From Chryseobacterium sp. S0630 (lineage in GTDB: Bacteria > Bacteroidota > Bacteroidia > Flavobacteriales > Weeksellaceae): a stretch of DNA of 64,000 nt. The stretch spans positions 91,798 to 155,797 of the forward strand of contig NZ_JAMZGF010000004.1 in NCBI RefSeq assembly GCF_024158915.1, read 5' to 3'. The notes below the pieces were generated by a model. The model did not search any database and had not been told where the DNA came from. It saw nothing but the letters and a program-made list of their open reading frames with translations. The translations under genes and the position numbers were made by a program. Shown here in pieces: positions 27,137-36,813 of this stretch (position 1 is its first letter; each line of letters opens with the position of its first letter).

Positions 27137-27817
27137 ATGAATATTCTTTTACTGGAAGATGATCTCATTCTGTCTGCAGAATTGTGCAGATTTTTAGAAT
27201 CAAATAATTTTAACTGTGATAAGATCTATGACGGAGAGACTTTTCTTCGTCAGATAAAAAATAGTACTTATGATCTGTACTTACTAGATATTAATGTTCC
27301 TAAAATAAATGGACTGGATGTCTGTCAAACGATCCGTTCTTTTGACAAAAATACTCCTATCATTATCATCTCTGCCTATGGAGATATCTCTGATAAAAAA
27401 GATGCCTTCACCAGGCTGGCTGATGATTATCTTGTAAAGCCATTCCAGTTTGAGGAACTTCTGCTAAGAATCAATTCATTGCTGAGGAGAAAAGCGCCTT
27501 CTGATAGTTCAGATCAGGATATTTTAAGAATTGATGACCTTATTATCAATAAAACCGAACAGAAAGTTTATCGTGGAGGTAATGAGATAGCCCTTACCCT
27601 AAAAGAATTCCAACTTCTGGTTTATCTTGCAGAAGCACAAGGAAGAACCGTTTCCAAGCAACAGATCACAGAACATGTCTGGGAACATAATTTTAACACG
27701 AATACTAACACCGTAGAAGTTTATATCAATTTCCTGAGGAAGAAGATCGATAAAGATTTTAAAATAAAACTGATCCACACCCGTTCAGGTTTTGGATACT
27801 ATCTAAGCCCATTATAA
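27137..27817 (+). CDS. OmpR-family response regulator
   Basis: A 227-residue DNA-binding response regulator. The receiver domain has the acidic pair LLEDD, phospho-acceptor Asp near residue 51 in LLDINVP, and the conserved Lys in DDYLVKPF. The C-terminal winged helix (LTLKEFQLLVYLA, VEVYINFLRKKID, GFGYYL) is of OmpR/PhoB type. The ATG at 27137 is preferred over the TTG just before it. The histidine kinase gene starts immediately after the stop codon. A direct-repeat array suited to this class of regulator lies upstream of the efflux genes. Confidence 0.94.
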   Translation: MNILLLEDDLILSAELCRFLESNNFNCDKIYDGETFLRQIKNSTYDLYLLDINVPKINGLDVCQTIRSFDKNTPIIIISAYGDISDKKDAFTRLADDYLVKPFQFEELLLRINSLLRRKAPSDSSDQDILRIDDLIINKTEQKVYRGGNEIALTLKEFQLLVYLAEAQGRTVSKQQITEHVWEHNFNTNTNTVEVYINFLRKKIDKDFKIKLIHTRSGFGYYLSPL

Positions 27818-29182
27818 ATGTCTTTAAAAAGAAAGATCGCTTTAACGATAAGTATTGCCTTTTCATTATTATTTGGAATGGTGATGGCGGTCATTTATTT
27901 ATCTTTTAATGATTTCAGAAGAGATGAGTTTAAAGAAAGATTCAGGCAGAGACTTGAATTTACTTCTCATTTCATCTCAAAATCCAAAGACTTTGAAGAG
28001 GAAGCACCCGTTTTTTTCAATGAAAATTCAGATAACATTCTTTTGAATGAAAAGATTTTAATTTTCAATGAGAAAAAAGAATTGATCTACAGTACGATCA
28101 AAGACCGAAATGTCATCTGGGATAGTGCCATGCTTAAGGAGCTGGATAAAAAGAAGATTATCTATACAGAAAAGACCGTTCCGGAAATCTATGCAGCACT
28201 TAGGAATATCAACGGCGAAAATTATTATATCCTTACAAGTGCTTTTGATACCAATGGGAAATCCAAATTGGGATATCTTAAATATCTTTTGATTACAGCT
28301 TATGTGATGAGCACCATGCTTATTGGTTTCTTCAGCTATTATTTTGTGGAAAAGTTCCTCCGTCCTCTGGAAGATCTGAACAAAGAAATCTCTGAAGTTA
28401 CGGCTCATAAACTCACCACACAGATTCCGGTAGAGCAATCCAATGATGAAGTAAGTGTTCTTGCAAAATCCTTTAATACAATGATTGGAAGGCTGGATGA
28501 TGTATTTCAGTCACAAAAAGATTTTACAGCCAGTGCTTCGCATGAGATCAGAACTCCTATTACAAGAATGGCATTTCAGCTGGAAAACCTTATTAAGTTT
28601 GAAGAACATTCTCCGGAAACTCTGTCTTCTTTAAAACAAATCCAGAGAGATGTATACCAGCTGTCGGATCTGACAAATTCACTTTTACTGCTTACCAAGT
28701 TTGATAAAGAAAATATCCAGAGTATTTATGAGGAAGTAAGAATCGATGAAGTCATTTTTGAAGCTTTTGAAGCGGTGGAAAAAAGTTATCCACAACTTAA
28801 GCTGGATTTTCTGATCAATGAAGAAAGTTCTGAAAATGCTTTTCTGACTATAAAAGGAATTCAGTCACTATTGGTAATTGTATTTATCAACTTGTTTAAA
28901 AATGCAGCGGTGTATTCAGATAATACAGAAGTGAATGTTCTGATCACTGAAACCAATGATAATCTTTCCATCGAAGTTATTTCCCATGGTAATACTATTT
29001 CTGAAGATGAGCAGGCTAAACTTTTTGAAGCTTTCACGAGAGGAAATAACGCACAGAATATAGCCGGGTCAGGATTAGGTCTTAGAATCGTCAAAAGGAT
29101 TCTGGAATATCATGATGCAGATATTATATATTCTTCACCTGAAGAGTATATGAATAAGTTTACACTATTTTTTAAAAAATAA
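27818..29182 (+). CDS. sensor histidine kinase
   Basis: A 454-residue membrane kinase: TM1 (about residues 9-29), periplasmic sensor region (30-160), TM2 (about 163-185), HAMP, then a HisKA domain with phospho-acceptor H242 in SASHEIRTPITRM. The HATPase domain has the N-box NLFKNAAVYS and GSGLGLRIVKRI. It abuts the response regulator with no gap, so the two form a pair. Its location before CzcCBA-like genes suggests it senses metal ions in the periplasm (inference). Confidence 0.94.
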   Translation: MSLKRKIALTISIAFSLLFGMVMAVIYLSFNDFRRDEFKERFRQRLEFTSHFISKSKDFEEEAPVFFNENSDNILLNEKILIFNEKKELIYSTIKDRNVIWDSAMLKELDKKKIIYTEKTVPEIYAALRNINGENYYILTSAFDTNGKSKLGYLKYLLITAYVMSTMLIGFFSYYFVEKFLRPLEDLNKEISEVTAHKLTTQIPVEQSNDEVSVLAKSFNTMIGRLDDVFQSQKDFTASASHEIRTPITRMAFQLENLIKFEEHSPETLSSLKQIQRDVYQLSDLTNSLLLLTKFDKENIQSIYEEVRIDEVIFEAFEAVEKSYPQLKLDFLINEESSENAFLTIKGIQSLLVIVFINLFKNAAVYSDNTEVNVLITETNDNLSIEVISHGNTISEDEQAKLFEAFTRGNNAQNIAGSGLGLRIVKRILEYHDADIIYSSPEEYMNKFTLFFKK

Positions 29183-29186
29183 AATG

Positions 29187-29221
29187 AAAAGCAACTGATA
29201 TGAAAAACAGTTGCTTTTTTG
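29187..29221 (+). terminator. terminator after the two-component genes
   Basis: AAAAGCAACTG / CAGTTGCTTTT hairpin with a T6 run. Confidence 0.88.
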
Positions 29222-29334
29222 TTAAACTTCCGATTAAATTTTTTAATAAAAATTCAATAGTTGGAGAAAAATTTACTGATTTCATGTTGTGGTTTGTTGT
29301 AGAAACAGCCTGCTCAAGCCTATTTTAATATTTT

Positions 29335-29362
29335 TTTAAGCGTCATTTAAGTTTCTTTTAAT
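29335..29362 (+). promoter_or_regulatory. three 11-bp-spaced direct repeats, candidate response-regulator boxes
   Basis: TTTAAG (29335), TTTAAG (29346) and TTTAAT (29357) are spaced exactly 11 bp. This is the geometry used by OmpR/PhoB-type regulators. They lie just upstream of a degenerate -7 element (CAATTTTG, 29373-29380) and 38 bp before the efflux operon start. Confidence 0.6.
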
Positions 29363-29399
29363 AGCATCAAAGCAATTTTGTAATTTAAAAAGAAAAATA

Positions 29400-30641
29400 A
29401 TGAACAGAATTGCAGTGCTGTGCCTCGCCGTTTCCTCATTCATGGCGGCACAACAGCAGATGTCTCTTTTGGATTGCGAAGAAGCTTTCCAGAAGAACAA
29501 CCTCCAACTGCTCGCCGAACAATACAACATCAATATGGCTGATGCGGATATTCTGCAGGCTAAAATCTGGGAATTACCACAATTAAGCGGGCAATTCAAC
29601 GCTTATAATCCTCAAGACAAAAAGTTTTTTGATGTAGGACATTCTAAAGGAGCGGGTATTACTCAATTGATTTACATGGGTGGTAAAAAGAAAAATGAAA
29701 TTGCTTTTGCCAAGTCCAATAAAGAGCTTGCTCAACTTCAGTTTTCACAATTGCTGGTAGATTTAAGATCTCAGCTCCGTTCTACCTATTTCAATCTTTA
29801 CTACGAAAAACTAAAGCTTGAGAATACCAACAGGCAGCTAGGGTATATGAATGATCTTTTAAACGCCTATCGTGTGCAGTCAGCAAAAGGAAATGTTTCC
29901 CTTAAAGACGCAGTAAGGCTGCAGAGTATTGTAATCCAGCTGAATCATGATAAACTGGAGATCAATAAAAATATTCTTGATTTTGAACAGAATCTGAAAG
30001 TTCTGACAGGAGTTACTGAAGAGATAGAACCTACGATGTCTGAAACCGAAGCTAAAGAAGCTTTGGTGGCACAGCCTTTCGGTGATGAAGAAGAACTGAA
30101 AAGCAAAGCCCTGGAAAATAATGCAGATTACCGATATAATTTGAAACTTATTGATAACAGTAAGCTGTATGCACAGTGGCAGAAATCATTGAATGTACCG
30201 GATGTTACCGTAGGCGCTGCATGGGACCAGGCAGGAGGAACCTTCAATAACGAAGCAAATTTGACTTTAGGAATTCCTTTGCCGCTATGGAAAGCCAATC
30301 AGGGAAATGTTGTAAAAGCAAATTATGCCATTCAGCAGAATCAGAAAAATGCAGACTTTCAAAAACTAACTCTGGAAACTAAAGTCCAATCTGCCTATAA
30401 AACCTGGAAAGCACAATACGACCAGCTTCTGGATGTGAAAACTACAGACCTTCAGAATATGGAGCTTGTTTATAACGGAATGCTGAACAATTTCAGAAAA
30501 GGAAATGTAAACCTGATTGAATTTACAGACTTCATGGATAGTTACAGGGAGACAGCTCTTCAGATCTATGATATGAAAAATGAAATCATGCAGTCTGCAG
30601 AACAGCTTAATCAATTAGTACAAACGAAAATCTTCTATTAA
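29400..30641 (+). CDS. TolC-family outer-membrane efflux protein (CzcC/CusC-like)
   Basis: A 413-residue protein with a signal peptide (cleavage after SSFMAA). It contains two outer-membrane efflux protein repeats rich in coiled-coil helices (LEINKNILDFEQNLKVL; LETKVQSAYKTWKAQYDQL). It forms the outer-membrane channel of the tripartite system. The adaptor gene starts two bases after its stop, and the permease follows, so this is one operon under the upstream direct repeats. Confidence 0.9.
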   Translation: MNRIAVLCLAVSSFMAAQQQMSLLDCEEAFQKNNLQLLAEQYNINMADADILQAKIWELPQLSGQFNAYNPQDKKFFDVGHSKGAGITQLIYMGGKKKNEIAFAKSNKELAQLQFSQLLVDLRSQLRSTYFNLYYEKLKLENTNRQLGYMNDLLNAYRVQSAKGNVSLKDAVRLQSIVIQLNHDKLEINKNILDFEQNLKVLTGVTEEIEPTMSETEAKEALVAQPFGDEEELKSKALENNADYRYNLKLIDNSKLYAQWQKSLNVPDVTVGAAWDQAGGTFNNEANLTLGIPLPLWKANQGNVVKANYAIQQNQKNADFQKLTLETKVQSAYKTWKAQYDQLLDVKTTDLQNMELVYNGMLNNFRKGNVNLIEFTDFMDSYRETALQIYDMKNEIMQSAEQLNQLVQTKIFY

Positions 30642-30642
30642 A

Positions 30643-31731
30643 ATGATGAAAACATATATTATCCCCGCATTGATGGTTCTTTCATTAATGGCCTGTTCCA
30701 AAAAAGAGGAAGAGAAAAATGTTCATGCCAAAAAAGGATTTGAACTCAGTAACACGATGCTGAATTCTATTTCTCTGGCAAAAGTTGAAAAAAAGAATAT
30801 AGAAGATGAATACAGCTTTTACGGAAAAATCTCAGCAGATAAAAACAGCTATATAGACGTATACCCTTTAGTAGGAGGAAATGTGATGAGTGTCAATGTA
30901 GAATTGGGTGACTATGTAAAAAAAGGACAAGTACTGGCTACGATTAGGAGTACTGAGCTTGCAGAAATTCAAAAGGATGTGAGCGATGCAAAAACAGATC
31001 TGGTAGTGGCAAAAAATAATCTTCGTGTGGCAAAAGAGCTTTACGAAGGAAAGCTTAATACAGAAAGAGATGTTCTGGAAGCTAAAAGTCAGTTACAAAA
31101 AGCTGAAGACCAATTGCAGAGAGCTGCAGCGGTAAGTACGGTTTATAATGTGAAAACCGGAAACATATACAGTGTGGTAGCACCTATCAGCGGATATATT
31201 GTTCAGAAAAGTATCAATAAAGACATGCAGCTGAGAAGTGACAGAAGTGATAATATTTTTGATGTGGCCAATACTACCAATGTATGGGCGATAATGAATG
31301 TCAATGAATCTGATATTGATAAAATCAGTCTTGGAATGAAGGCACAGGTTTCCACCCTTTCTTATCCCGACAAAGTTTTTGATGGAAAAATTGATAAAAT
31401 ATTCAAAATTATTGATCCGCAGACTAACGCCATGCAGGCAAGAGTAGTATTGGACAATGCCAACGGACTTTTAATCCCGGACAGTAAAGCCACAATAAAA
31501 GTTTCCAGTCTGGAAAGCAACTCTACGCTTACTGTTCCATCCAAAGCTGTGATCTTTGATGATAATAAAAGCTTTGTGGTGATTTTTAAATCCAGGACAG
31601 ATGTAAAGATCAGAGAAATCAAAGTATTAAAGCAGGTGGGTGATGTCACCTATATTGCAGACGGTCTGAAAGAAGGAGAAGAAGTGATTACCAACAATCA
31701 GCTGCTGATCTACCGCTCGCTGAACAGCTAG
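30643..31731 (+). CDS. efflux RND periplasmic adaptor (CzcB/CusB-like lipoprotein)
   Basis: A 362-residue membrane-fusion protein anchored by a lipobox (LSLMAC). It has a lipoyl-like domain (VNVELGDYVKKGQVLATIRS), an alpha-hairpin coiled coil and beta-barrel domains. It bridges the TolC-like channel and the RND pump. The start is ATG ATG at 30643; either may be used. No metal-binding Met-rich N-terminus like that of CusB is seen, which fits a divalent-cation rather than copper pump. Confidence 0.9.
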   Translation: MMKTYIIPALMVLSLMACSKKEEEKNVHAKKGFELSNTMLNSISLAKVEKKNIEDEYSFYGKISADKNSYIDVYPLVGGNVMSVNVELGDYVKKGQVLATIRSTELAEIQKDVSDAKTDLVVAKNNLRVAKELYEGKLNTERDVLEAKSQLQKAEDQLQRAAAVSTVYNVKTGNIYSVVAPISGYIVQKSINKDMQLRSDRSDNIFDVANTTNVWAIMNVNESDIDKISLGMKAQVSTLSYPDKVFDGKIDKIFKIIDPQTNAMQARVVLDNANGLLIPDSKATIKVSSLESNSTLTVPSKAVIFDDNKSFVVIFKSRTDVKIREIKVLKQVGDVTYIADGLKEGEEVITNNQLLIYRSLNS

Positions 31732-31800
31732 TCTTATTAAACCATTAAGAATGTTTGCATTTTTCTTTAACGGCTTTTTTAGGTCATCAATGTATCTATC

Positions 31801-34800
31801 ATGAATAAATTCATAAAAAATATAATCGCTTTTTCATTAAAAAATAAAGCATTTACCTTTATCTGGGTAGCGATTTTAGCCATCTCCGGTTTTATAAGTT
31901 TCAAAAACATGCCTATTGAAGCTTTTCCGGATGTAACCAATACCCAGATTGTAATCATCACCCAATGGAATGGACGTAGTGCAGAAGAAGTAGAACGTTT
32001 TGTCACGACACCCATCGAATTGGCGATGAGCCCGGTTCAGAAAAAAACAAGTGTGAGAAGTACCACCATGTTTGGGCTTTCTATTGTTAAAATTCTGTTT
32101 GACGACGGGGTGGATGATACTTTTGCCAGAAATCAGGTCAATAACCAGTTAAGAACCATTAGCCTTCCTGATGAGGTAGACCCCGAAGTACAGCCACCCT
32201 ACGGGCCAACCGGTGAGATTTTCAGATATACGCTGGAAAGTAAAACAAAAGATTCCCGAACATTGCTTACCCTGCAAAACTGGGTGATAGATCGTGCTCT
32301 AAGAGGAGTTCCCGGTGTAGCAGATATCAACGTTTTCGGAGGGCAGGATAAAGTTTTTGAACTCAGTATTGATCCGAGAGCATTGGATAAATATAATCTG
32401 ACTCCGCTTCAGGTATATGATGCTGTAACAAAGAGTAACCTGAATGTAGGAGGTGATGTCATTGAAAAAAATGGCCAGGCTTATGTAGTAAGAGGTATTG
32501 GTTTGGTAAAATCTGTGGCAGATATCGGAAATATTACCATTCAGAATGACAGTGGAAACCCTGTTTTGGTAAAAAATGTAGCAGAAGTTCATGAAAGCTC
32601 TATGCCTAGAGTAGGACAGGCTGCTTTGAATCATCATGACGATACAGTAGAAGGAATCGTTGTGATGAGAAAAGGAGAGAATCCAAGAGAAGTTCTGGTA
32701 GGAGTGAAAGCTAAGATTAAAGAGCTTAACGAAAAAGTACTTCCGAAAGATGTGAAAATGGTCACTTTCTATGACCGCGACAATCTGATGGATTTCACTA
32801 CGCATACTGTAATGCATAACCTTATTGAAGGAATTGTATTGGTAACGGTAATTGTTTTAATCTTTATGGCAGACTGGAGAACCACTTTGATTGTTTCCAT
32901 CATCATTCCTCTGTCTCTATTATTTGCCTTTTTATGTTTAAAACTGGCCGGGATGAGTGCCAATCTGCTTTCGTTAGGAGCGGTTGACTTCGGGATTATC
33001 ATTGACGGAGCCGTCGTCATGGTGGAAGGTCTCTTCGTAATGCTCGATCATAAAGCGAAGCGGTACGGAATGGAGAAGTTTAATAAACTTGCCAAAGGTG
33101 GCTGGATTAAGCAGACCGGAACCGGATTAGGAAAAGCAATCTTCTTTTCGAAATTAATTATCATCACCTCTCTGATTCCTATTTTCTCATTTCAGAAAGT
33201 AGAAGGAAAAATGTTCTCTCCTCTGGCATTTACATTGGGATTTGCATTAATGGGAGCGTTGATATTTACTTTAACATTAGTTCCTGTTCTTTCCCATATT
33301 CTTTTAAATAAAAACGTAAGAGAAAAAAATAACCCATTTGTTAATTTCTGGGACAGAATCGTTTTGAAAGGCTTTAATTTAACGTTCAAACATAAAAAGA
33401 TGAGCATGATTGTGGCGATTTCTTTCTTGGCAGTTACTTTATTTTCCGGTAAATTTTTAGGAACAGAATTTCTACCCCAGTTGAACGAAGGTTCATTGTG
33501 GATTACTGCAGAAATGCCGATGAGCTCCTCATTAAAAGAATCTCTGAAAACAGCTGATCTTTTAAAGAAAGACATTATGAGCTTCTCCGAAGTAACAGAT
33601 GTTCTTGCGCAGACGGGAAGAAGTAATGACGGAACTGATCCCAACGGGTTTGGATTTGTACAATTTGCGGTGAATCTTAAGCCAAGAGAAGAATGGAAGC
33701 GTAAGATTACTTATGATGAACTGATCAATGAAATAGACAAAAAACTTAGAAGTTATCAGGGAATTACCTTCAACTATTCTCAGCCGATTTCGGATAACGT
33801 AGCAGAAGCCGTTGCAGGTTTTAAAGCTGAAAACGGAATCAAAATCTACGGTGATAACCTTGAAACTCTGGATAAATTAGCCCATGAAGTCTTACTGAAG
33901 ATTAAAGATGTGAAAGGCGTAAAAGATCCGGGAATCATTAAAAATATTGGGCAACCGGAAGTGAGCGTAGTTTTGGATAGAGATAAGATGGCTGCTTACG
34001 GAGTCATGCCTGCGGATGCCCAAGCTGTGCTGGAAATGGCTTTTGGAGGAAAAACAGCTTCTGAAATGTTTGACGGGGAAAGAAAATTCCCGATCCGTCT
34101 TCGTTATTCTCAGGAATACAGAACCAATGAAAATGACATTGCTGCTTTGATGGTACCTACACAGGATGGAGCAAAAATTCCTTTAAAAGAAATAAGTACC
34201 ATTGTTAAAGATAACGGAGCTGCATTTATCTACAGAGACAATATAAAGCGATATATCGGAGTTAAATTCTCCATTCGTGACAGAGATTTGGGAAGTACCA
34301 TTGCGGATGCCCAGAAAAAAGTGGAAACCATTGAATTTCCGGATGGCTATTCTGTAGGATGGACAGGTCAGTTTGAAAACCAGCAGCGTGCCTCTCACAG
34401 GTTAGCACAGGTAGTACCTGTGAGTATTCTGATGATTTTCTTCCTGTTGTTTATTCTGTTTGGGAATATGAAAGATTCTCTTTTGGTGTTAGCGAACGTA
34501 CCTTTTGCTTTGATAGGAGGAATTATCGCATTGCATGTTACCGGAATCAATTTTGGAATCTCTGCCGGAGTAGGGATGATTGCCCTTCTGGGAATTTGTA
34601 TCCAGAACGGGGTTATTCTCATCACCGAGTTCCATCAGAATGTTAAAGACGGAATGGATATAGACACCGCCATCTTAAATGGGGTGAAATCCAGAACAAG
34701 ACCCGTGATTATGACAGCATTGATGGCTTCCATCGGATTGATGCCGGCAGCCTTGTCTACAGGAATCGGATCGGAGTCTCAGAAACCTTTGGCCATTGTT

Positions 34801-34899
34801 ATTATCGGAGGACTGATTACAGCTACAGTGCTTACCCTGCTTATTTTTCCGATTATCTTCTGGATCTTCAACAGAACAAAAAAGCTCAGTCAAATTTAA
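31801..34899 (+). CDS. heavy-metal efflux RND permease, CzcA type
   Basis: A 1032-residue inner-membrane pump of the HME-RND family, with 12 expected TMs and two large periplasmic loops. It starts in the usual way (FSLKNKAFTF) with the early porter motif MPIEAFPDVTN. The TM4 segment has DFGIIIDGAVVMVE (D396 onward). This matches the Asp/Asp/Glu signature of Zn/Co/Cd/Ni pumps (CzcA-like) and not the AIGxMVDAAIVMIEN pattern of Cu/Ag pumps (CusA). Substrate assignment is therefore an inference from that motif. The genes for the channel and adaptor lie directly upstream. Confidence 0.93.
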   Translation: MNKFIKNIIAFSLKNKAFTFIWVAILAISGFISFKNMPIEAFPDVTNTQIVIITQWNGRSAEEVERFVTTPIELAMSPVQKKTSVRSTTMFGLSIVKILFDDGVDDTFARNQVNNQLRTISLPDEVDPEVQPPYGPTGEIFRYTLESKTKDSRTLLTLQNWVIDRALRGVPGVADINVFGGQDKVFELSIDPRALDKYNLTPLQVYDAVTKSNLNVGGDVIEKNGQAYVVRGIGLVKSVADIGNITIQNDSGNPVLVKNVAEVHESSMPRVGQAALNHHDDTVEGIVVMRKGENPREVLVGVKAKIKELNEKVLPKDVKMVTFYDRDNLMDFTTHTVMHNLIEGIVLVTVIVLIFMADWRTTLIVSIIIPLSLLFAFLCLKLAGMSANLLSLGAVDFGIIIDGAVVMVEGLFVMLDHKAKRYGMEKFNKLAKGGWIKQTGTGLGKAIFFSKLIIITSLIPIFSFQKVEGKMFSPLAFTLGFALMGALIFTLTLVPVLSHILLNKNVREKNNPFVNFWDRIVLKGFNLTFKHKKMSMIVAISFLAVTLFSGKFLGTEFLPQLNEGSLWITAEMPMSSSLKESLKTADLLKKDIMSFSEVTDVLAQTGRSNDGTDPNGFGFVQFAVNLKPREEWKRKITYDELINEIDKKLRSYQGITFNYSQPISDNVAEAVAGFKAENGIKIYGDNLETLDKLAHEVLLKIKDVKGVKDPGIIKNIGQPEVSVVLDRDKMAAYGVMPADAQAVLEMAFGGKTASEMFDGERKFPIRLRYSQEYRTNENDIAALMVPTQDGAKIPLKEISTIVKDNGAAFIYRDNIKRYIGVKFSIRDRDLGSTIADAQKKVETIEFPDGYSVGWTGQFENQQRASHRLAQVVPVSILMIFFLLFILFGNMKDSLLVLANVPFALIGGIIALHVTGINFGISAGVGMIALLGICIQNGVILITEFHQNVKDGMDIDTAILNGVKSRTRPVIMTALMASIGLMPAALSTGIGSESQKPLAIVIIGGLITATVLTLLIFPIIFWIFNRTKKLSQI

Positions 34900-34924
34900 T
34901 TAATCTTTCATTTATATATTAGTT

Positions 34925-34957
34925 AGAAGCGCGGAAAACAAAGTTTTCCGCGCTTCT
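34925..34957. terminator. 15-bp perfect hairpin between convergent genes
   Basis: AGAAGCGCGGAAAAC / GTTTTCCGCGCTTCT with a 3-nt loop. There is no long T-run, but its position between the efflux permease and a converging lipoprotein gene suggests a bidirectional terminator. Confidence 0.7.
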
Positions 34958-34985
34958 CCATTATTGAAATAAAAAAAGGATGAGT

Positions 34986-36488
34986 TTAAAATCCTAACCC
35001 CACTGCAAAAGCTTTTACAGTATTGGGGTAATCAGAAACAGAAGTAGCTGCTCCTGTCATTGTATTTACAGTGTAAATTTTTGTTGAAGAACCTACAGTA
35101 GCCATTAAATAAGCTTTCTGGCTCATGCCTCCAATATCAAAACCATTAGCACTGGTAATATTGATTCCTAAAGAACCTGTCTCAACTAAAGTCCCGTTGT
35201 TGGGTGGGTTTTGCTGATATAATTTATCCGTATTATGATCGATAACAAGCAGAGTAGTAGCAGTAGCTCCTGCAAAATTGTTGGTATAGGCGGCTGCACT
35301 TATCATTGGACTTCCAGGATTTAATGCGAGATCTGCAGCAGCAATAGTTCCATCGTTAGGATTGAGTCGGAGATTTTGTCCAGTATTGCTTACTACCCTT
35401 ATTCTGTCAACAGTGGGGTTAAAATCAAATCCAAAATCAGTTCCAGAAAGGAGGGTGGCAAATGGAGCTGTTCCTATGGCTGTGGCAGCGCCTGTTCCTA
35501 AGTTTATGGTGTAAATTCTGCTTGAACTTCCCAAAGCATACAATTGTCCGTTGGCAGGACGGAAATCGATTCCTAAAATATTTTCACCACTTTGTAGTCC
35601 TGCCACAGTCTTGGAGACAGGCATTGGGGTATTCGGATTGAAAATCTGAAGATTATTCGAATTGTCAATGGCATAAGCTACCGGTTCTGTAGGAATGGCA
35701 ATGTCAATGATTCCTTGTTGAAGAGTTCCTATAGAGGTTGCTTTTCCATTATTCAGATCCAGAATATGCAGTTTATCATTAAAAGCTAAGAGAGCAGTAC
35801 TGTTATCATATTTGATGTCAAAAGCAGCCTGTCCTGTAAAAGTAGTTCCAAGACTTCCAACCTCTACCAAAGTTCCATTGTTGGGAGGATCCTGTTTATA
35901 TAATTTTCCCAGCATCGGATCAATATCATATAAAATGGTTGTAGAAGCACCAGCCTTACTGTTGGTATAGGCTAATCCTGTTATTGAAGGACTTCCTGTT
36001 CCATTAATAGTAATATCAGTAGCAGCAACAACTCCGGTTTCCGGATGTAAGCGTAGATTTTGTCCGGAATTACTTACCAGACGAATTCTGTCAACAGTAG
36101 GATTGAAATCAATAGAAGCTATTGTTCCGGAGATCATAGGGGAAAATGCTGTTGAGCTTACTGTTCTTGCGGAAGCATTGGAGGTATTGATGATATATAA
36201 TTTGCTGGCATTGGATAATGCATACAATTCTCCTGTGGCAGGTCTGAAATCTATACTTAATAATTTTTCTCCTGAGGTAACACCGGTTACCGCTGTTTTT
36301 GAGAGGAAGGTTTTTGGATTATTGGAGTTAAAATAAACCAGCTCATTCATTGCTGTTATTCCATATACCATAAGATCCGGGCCCTGCGGAGGCATATTTT
36401 CTGACATACTGTTTTCATCTGAATGATCACATGAAAATAATGTTGTAATAGCAAACAAGGCTAAATACATGTGTAATAGTTTTCTCAT
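34986..36488 (-). CDS. DUF4394 lipoprotein with two tandem repeats of the domain
   Basis: About 500 residues. The frame extends to 36536, but MRKLLHMYLALFAITTLFSC at 36488 is the proper start because it begins a lipoprotein signal peptide with lipobox TLFSC. Two similar halves follow, each with LSIDFRPATGELYAL / LGIDFRPANGQLYAL and FNPTVDRIR(L/V)VSN(S/T)GQNLRL. These are DUF4394 domains, probably beta-propeller blades. Envelope-located, function unknown. It converges on the efflux operon. Confidence 0.88.
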   Translation of the reverse strand: MRKLLHMYLALFAITTLFSCDHSDENSMSENMPPQGPDLMVYGITAMNELVYFNSNNPKTFLSKTAVTGVTSGEKLLSIDFRPATGELYALSNASKLYIINTSNASARTVSSTAFSPMISGTIASIDFNPTVDRIRLVSNSGQNLRLHPETGVVAATDITINGTGSPSITGLAYTNSKAGASTTILYDIDPMLGKLYKQDPPNNGTLVEVGSLGTTFTGQAAFDIKYDNSTALLAFNDKLHILDLNNGKATSIGTLQQGIIDIAIPTEPVAYAIDNSNNLQIFNPNTPMPVSKTVAGLQSGENILGIDFRPANGQLYALGSSSRIYTINLGTGAATAIGTAPFATLLSGTDFGFDFNPTVDRIRVVSNTGQNLRLNPNDGTIAAADLALNPGSPMISAAAYTNNFAGATATTLLVIDHNTDKLYQQNPPNNGTLVETGSLGINITSANGFDIGGMSQKAYLMATVGSSTKIYTVNTMTGAATSVSDYPNTVKAFAVGLGF

Positions 36489-36660
36489 AATATTAATTTT
36501 AGTTGTTATCTTTATATGTACGAGAAAAAACAGCACTTGGATTCATGGATACAGGTAATAATCAATATTTTTTTGTGTGTATATCCTGTTCATAATTAAC
36601 GAGATAGTTTATATTTTTAATAAAACGTTTCTAAGGATTTTTTCTATTCGGAAAAATGTG

Positions 36661-36668
36661 TAAATTTG
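36661..36668 (+). promoter_or_regulatory. candidate upstream tuf promoter -7 (TAAATTTG)
   Basis: Matches TAnnTTTG. It lies 145 bp before tuf. No -33 is clear. Confidence 0.4.
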
Positions 36669-36742
36669 CAGTCTCAATACGTTAAATATAAGGTTTGTCC
36701 TTCACTGGATGAGAATATTGAAAGTTTTTTTAATAAAAAGTT

Positions 36743-36770
36743 TTTGGTATTTAAAAATTCATTATATTTG
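36743..36770 (+). promoter_or_regulatory. tuf promoter (TTTG-N16-TATATTTG)
   Basis: TTTG at 36743-36746 and TATATTTG at 36763-36770, with a slightly short spacer, 43 bp before the tuf ATG. Confidence 0.7.
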
Positions 36771-36813
36771 CACACCGAAAATTTGAAAAACAATAAATAA
36801 ATAATTTTAAATC

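Larger units (their letters stand above)
36489..36813. other. intergenic region holding the tuf promoters
   Basis: 325 bp between divergent genes, with no coding signal. It contains two TAnnTTTG elements for rightward transcription (36661 and 36763). Confidence 0.6.
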
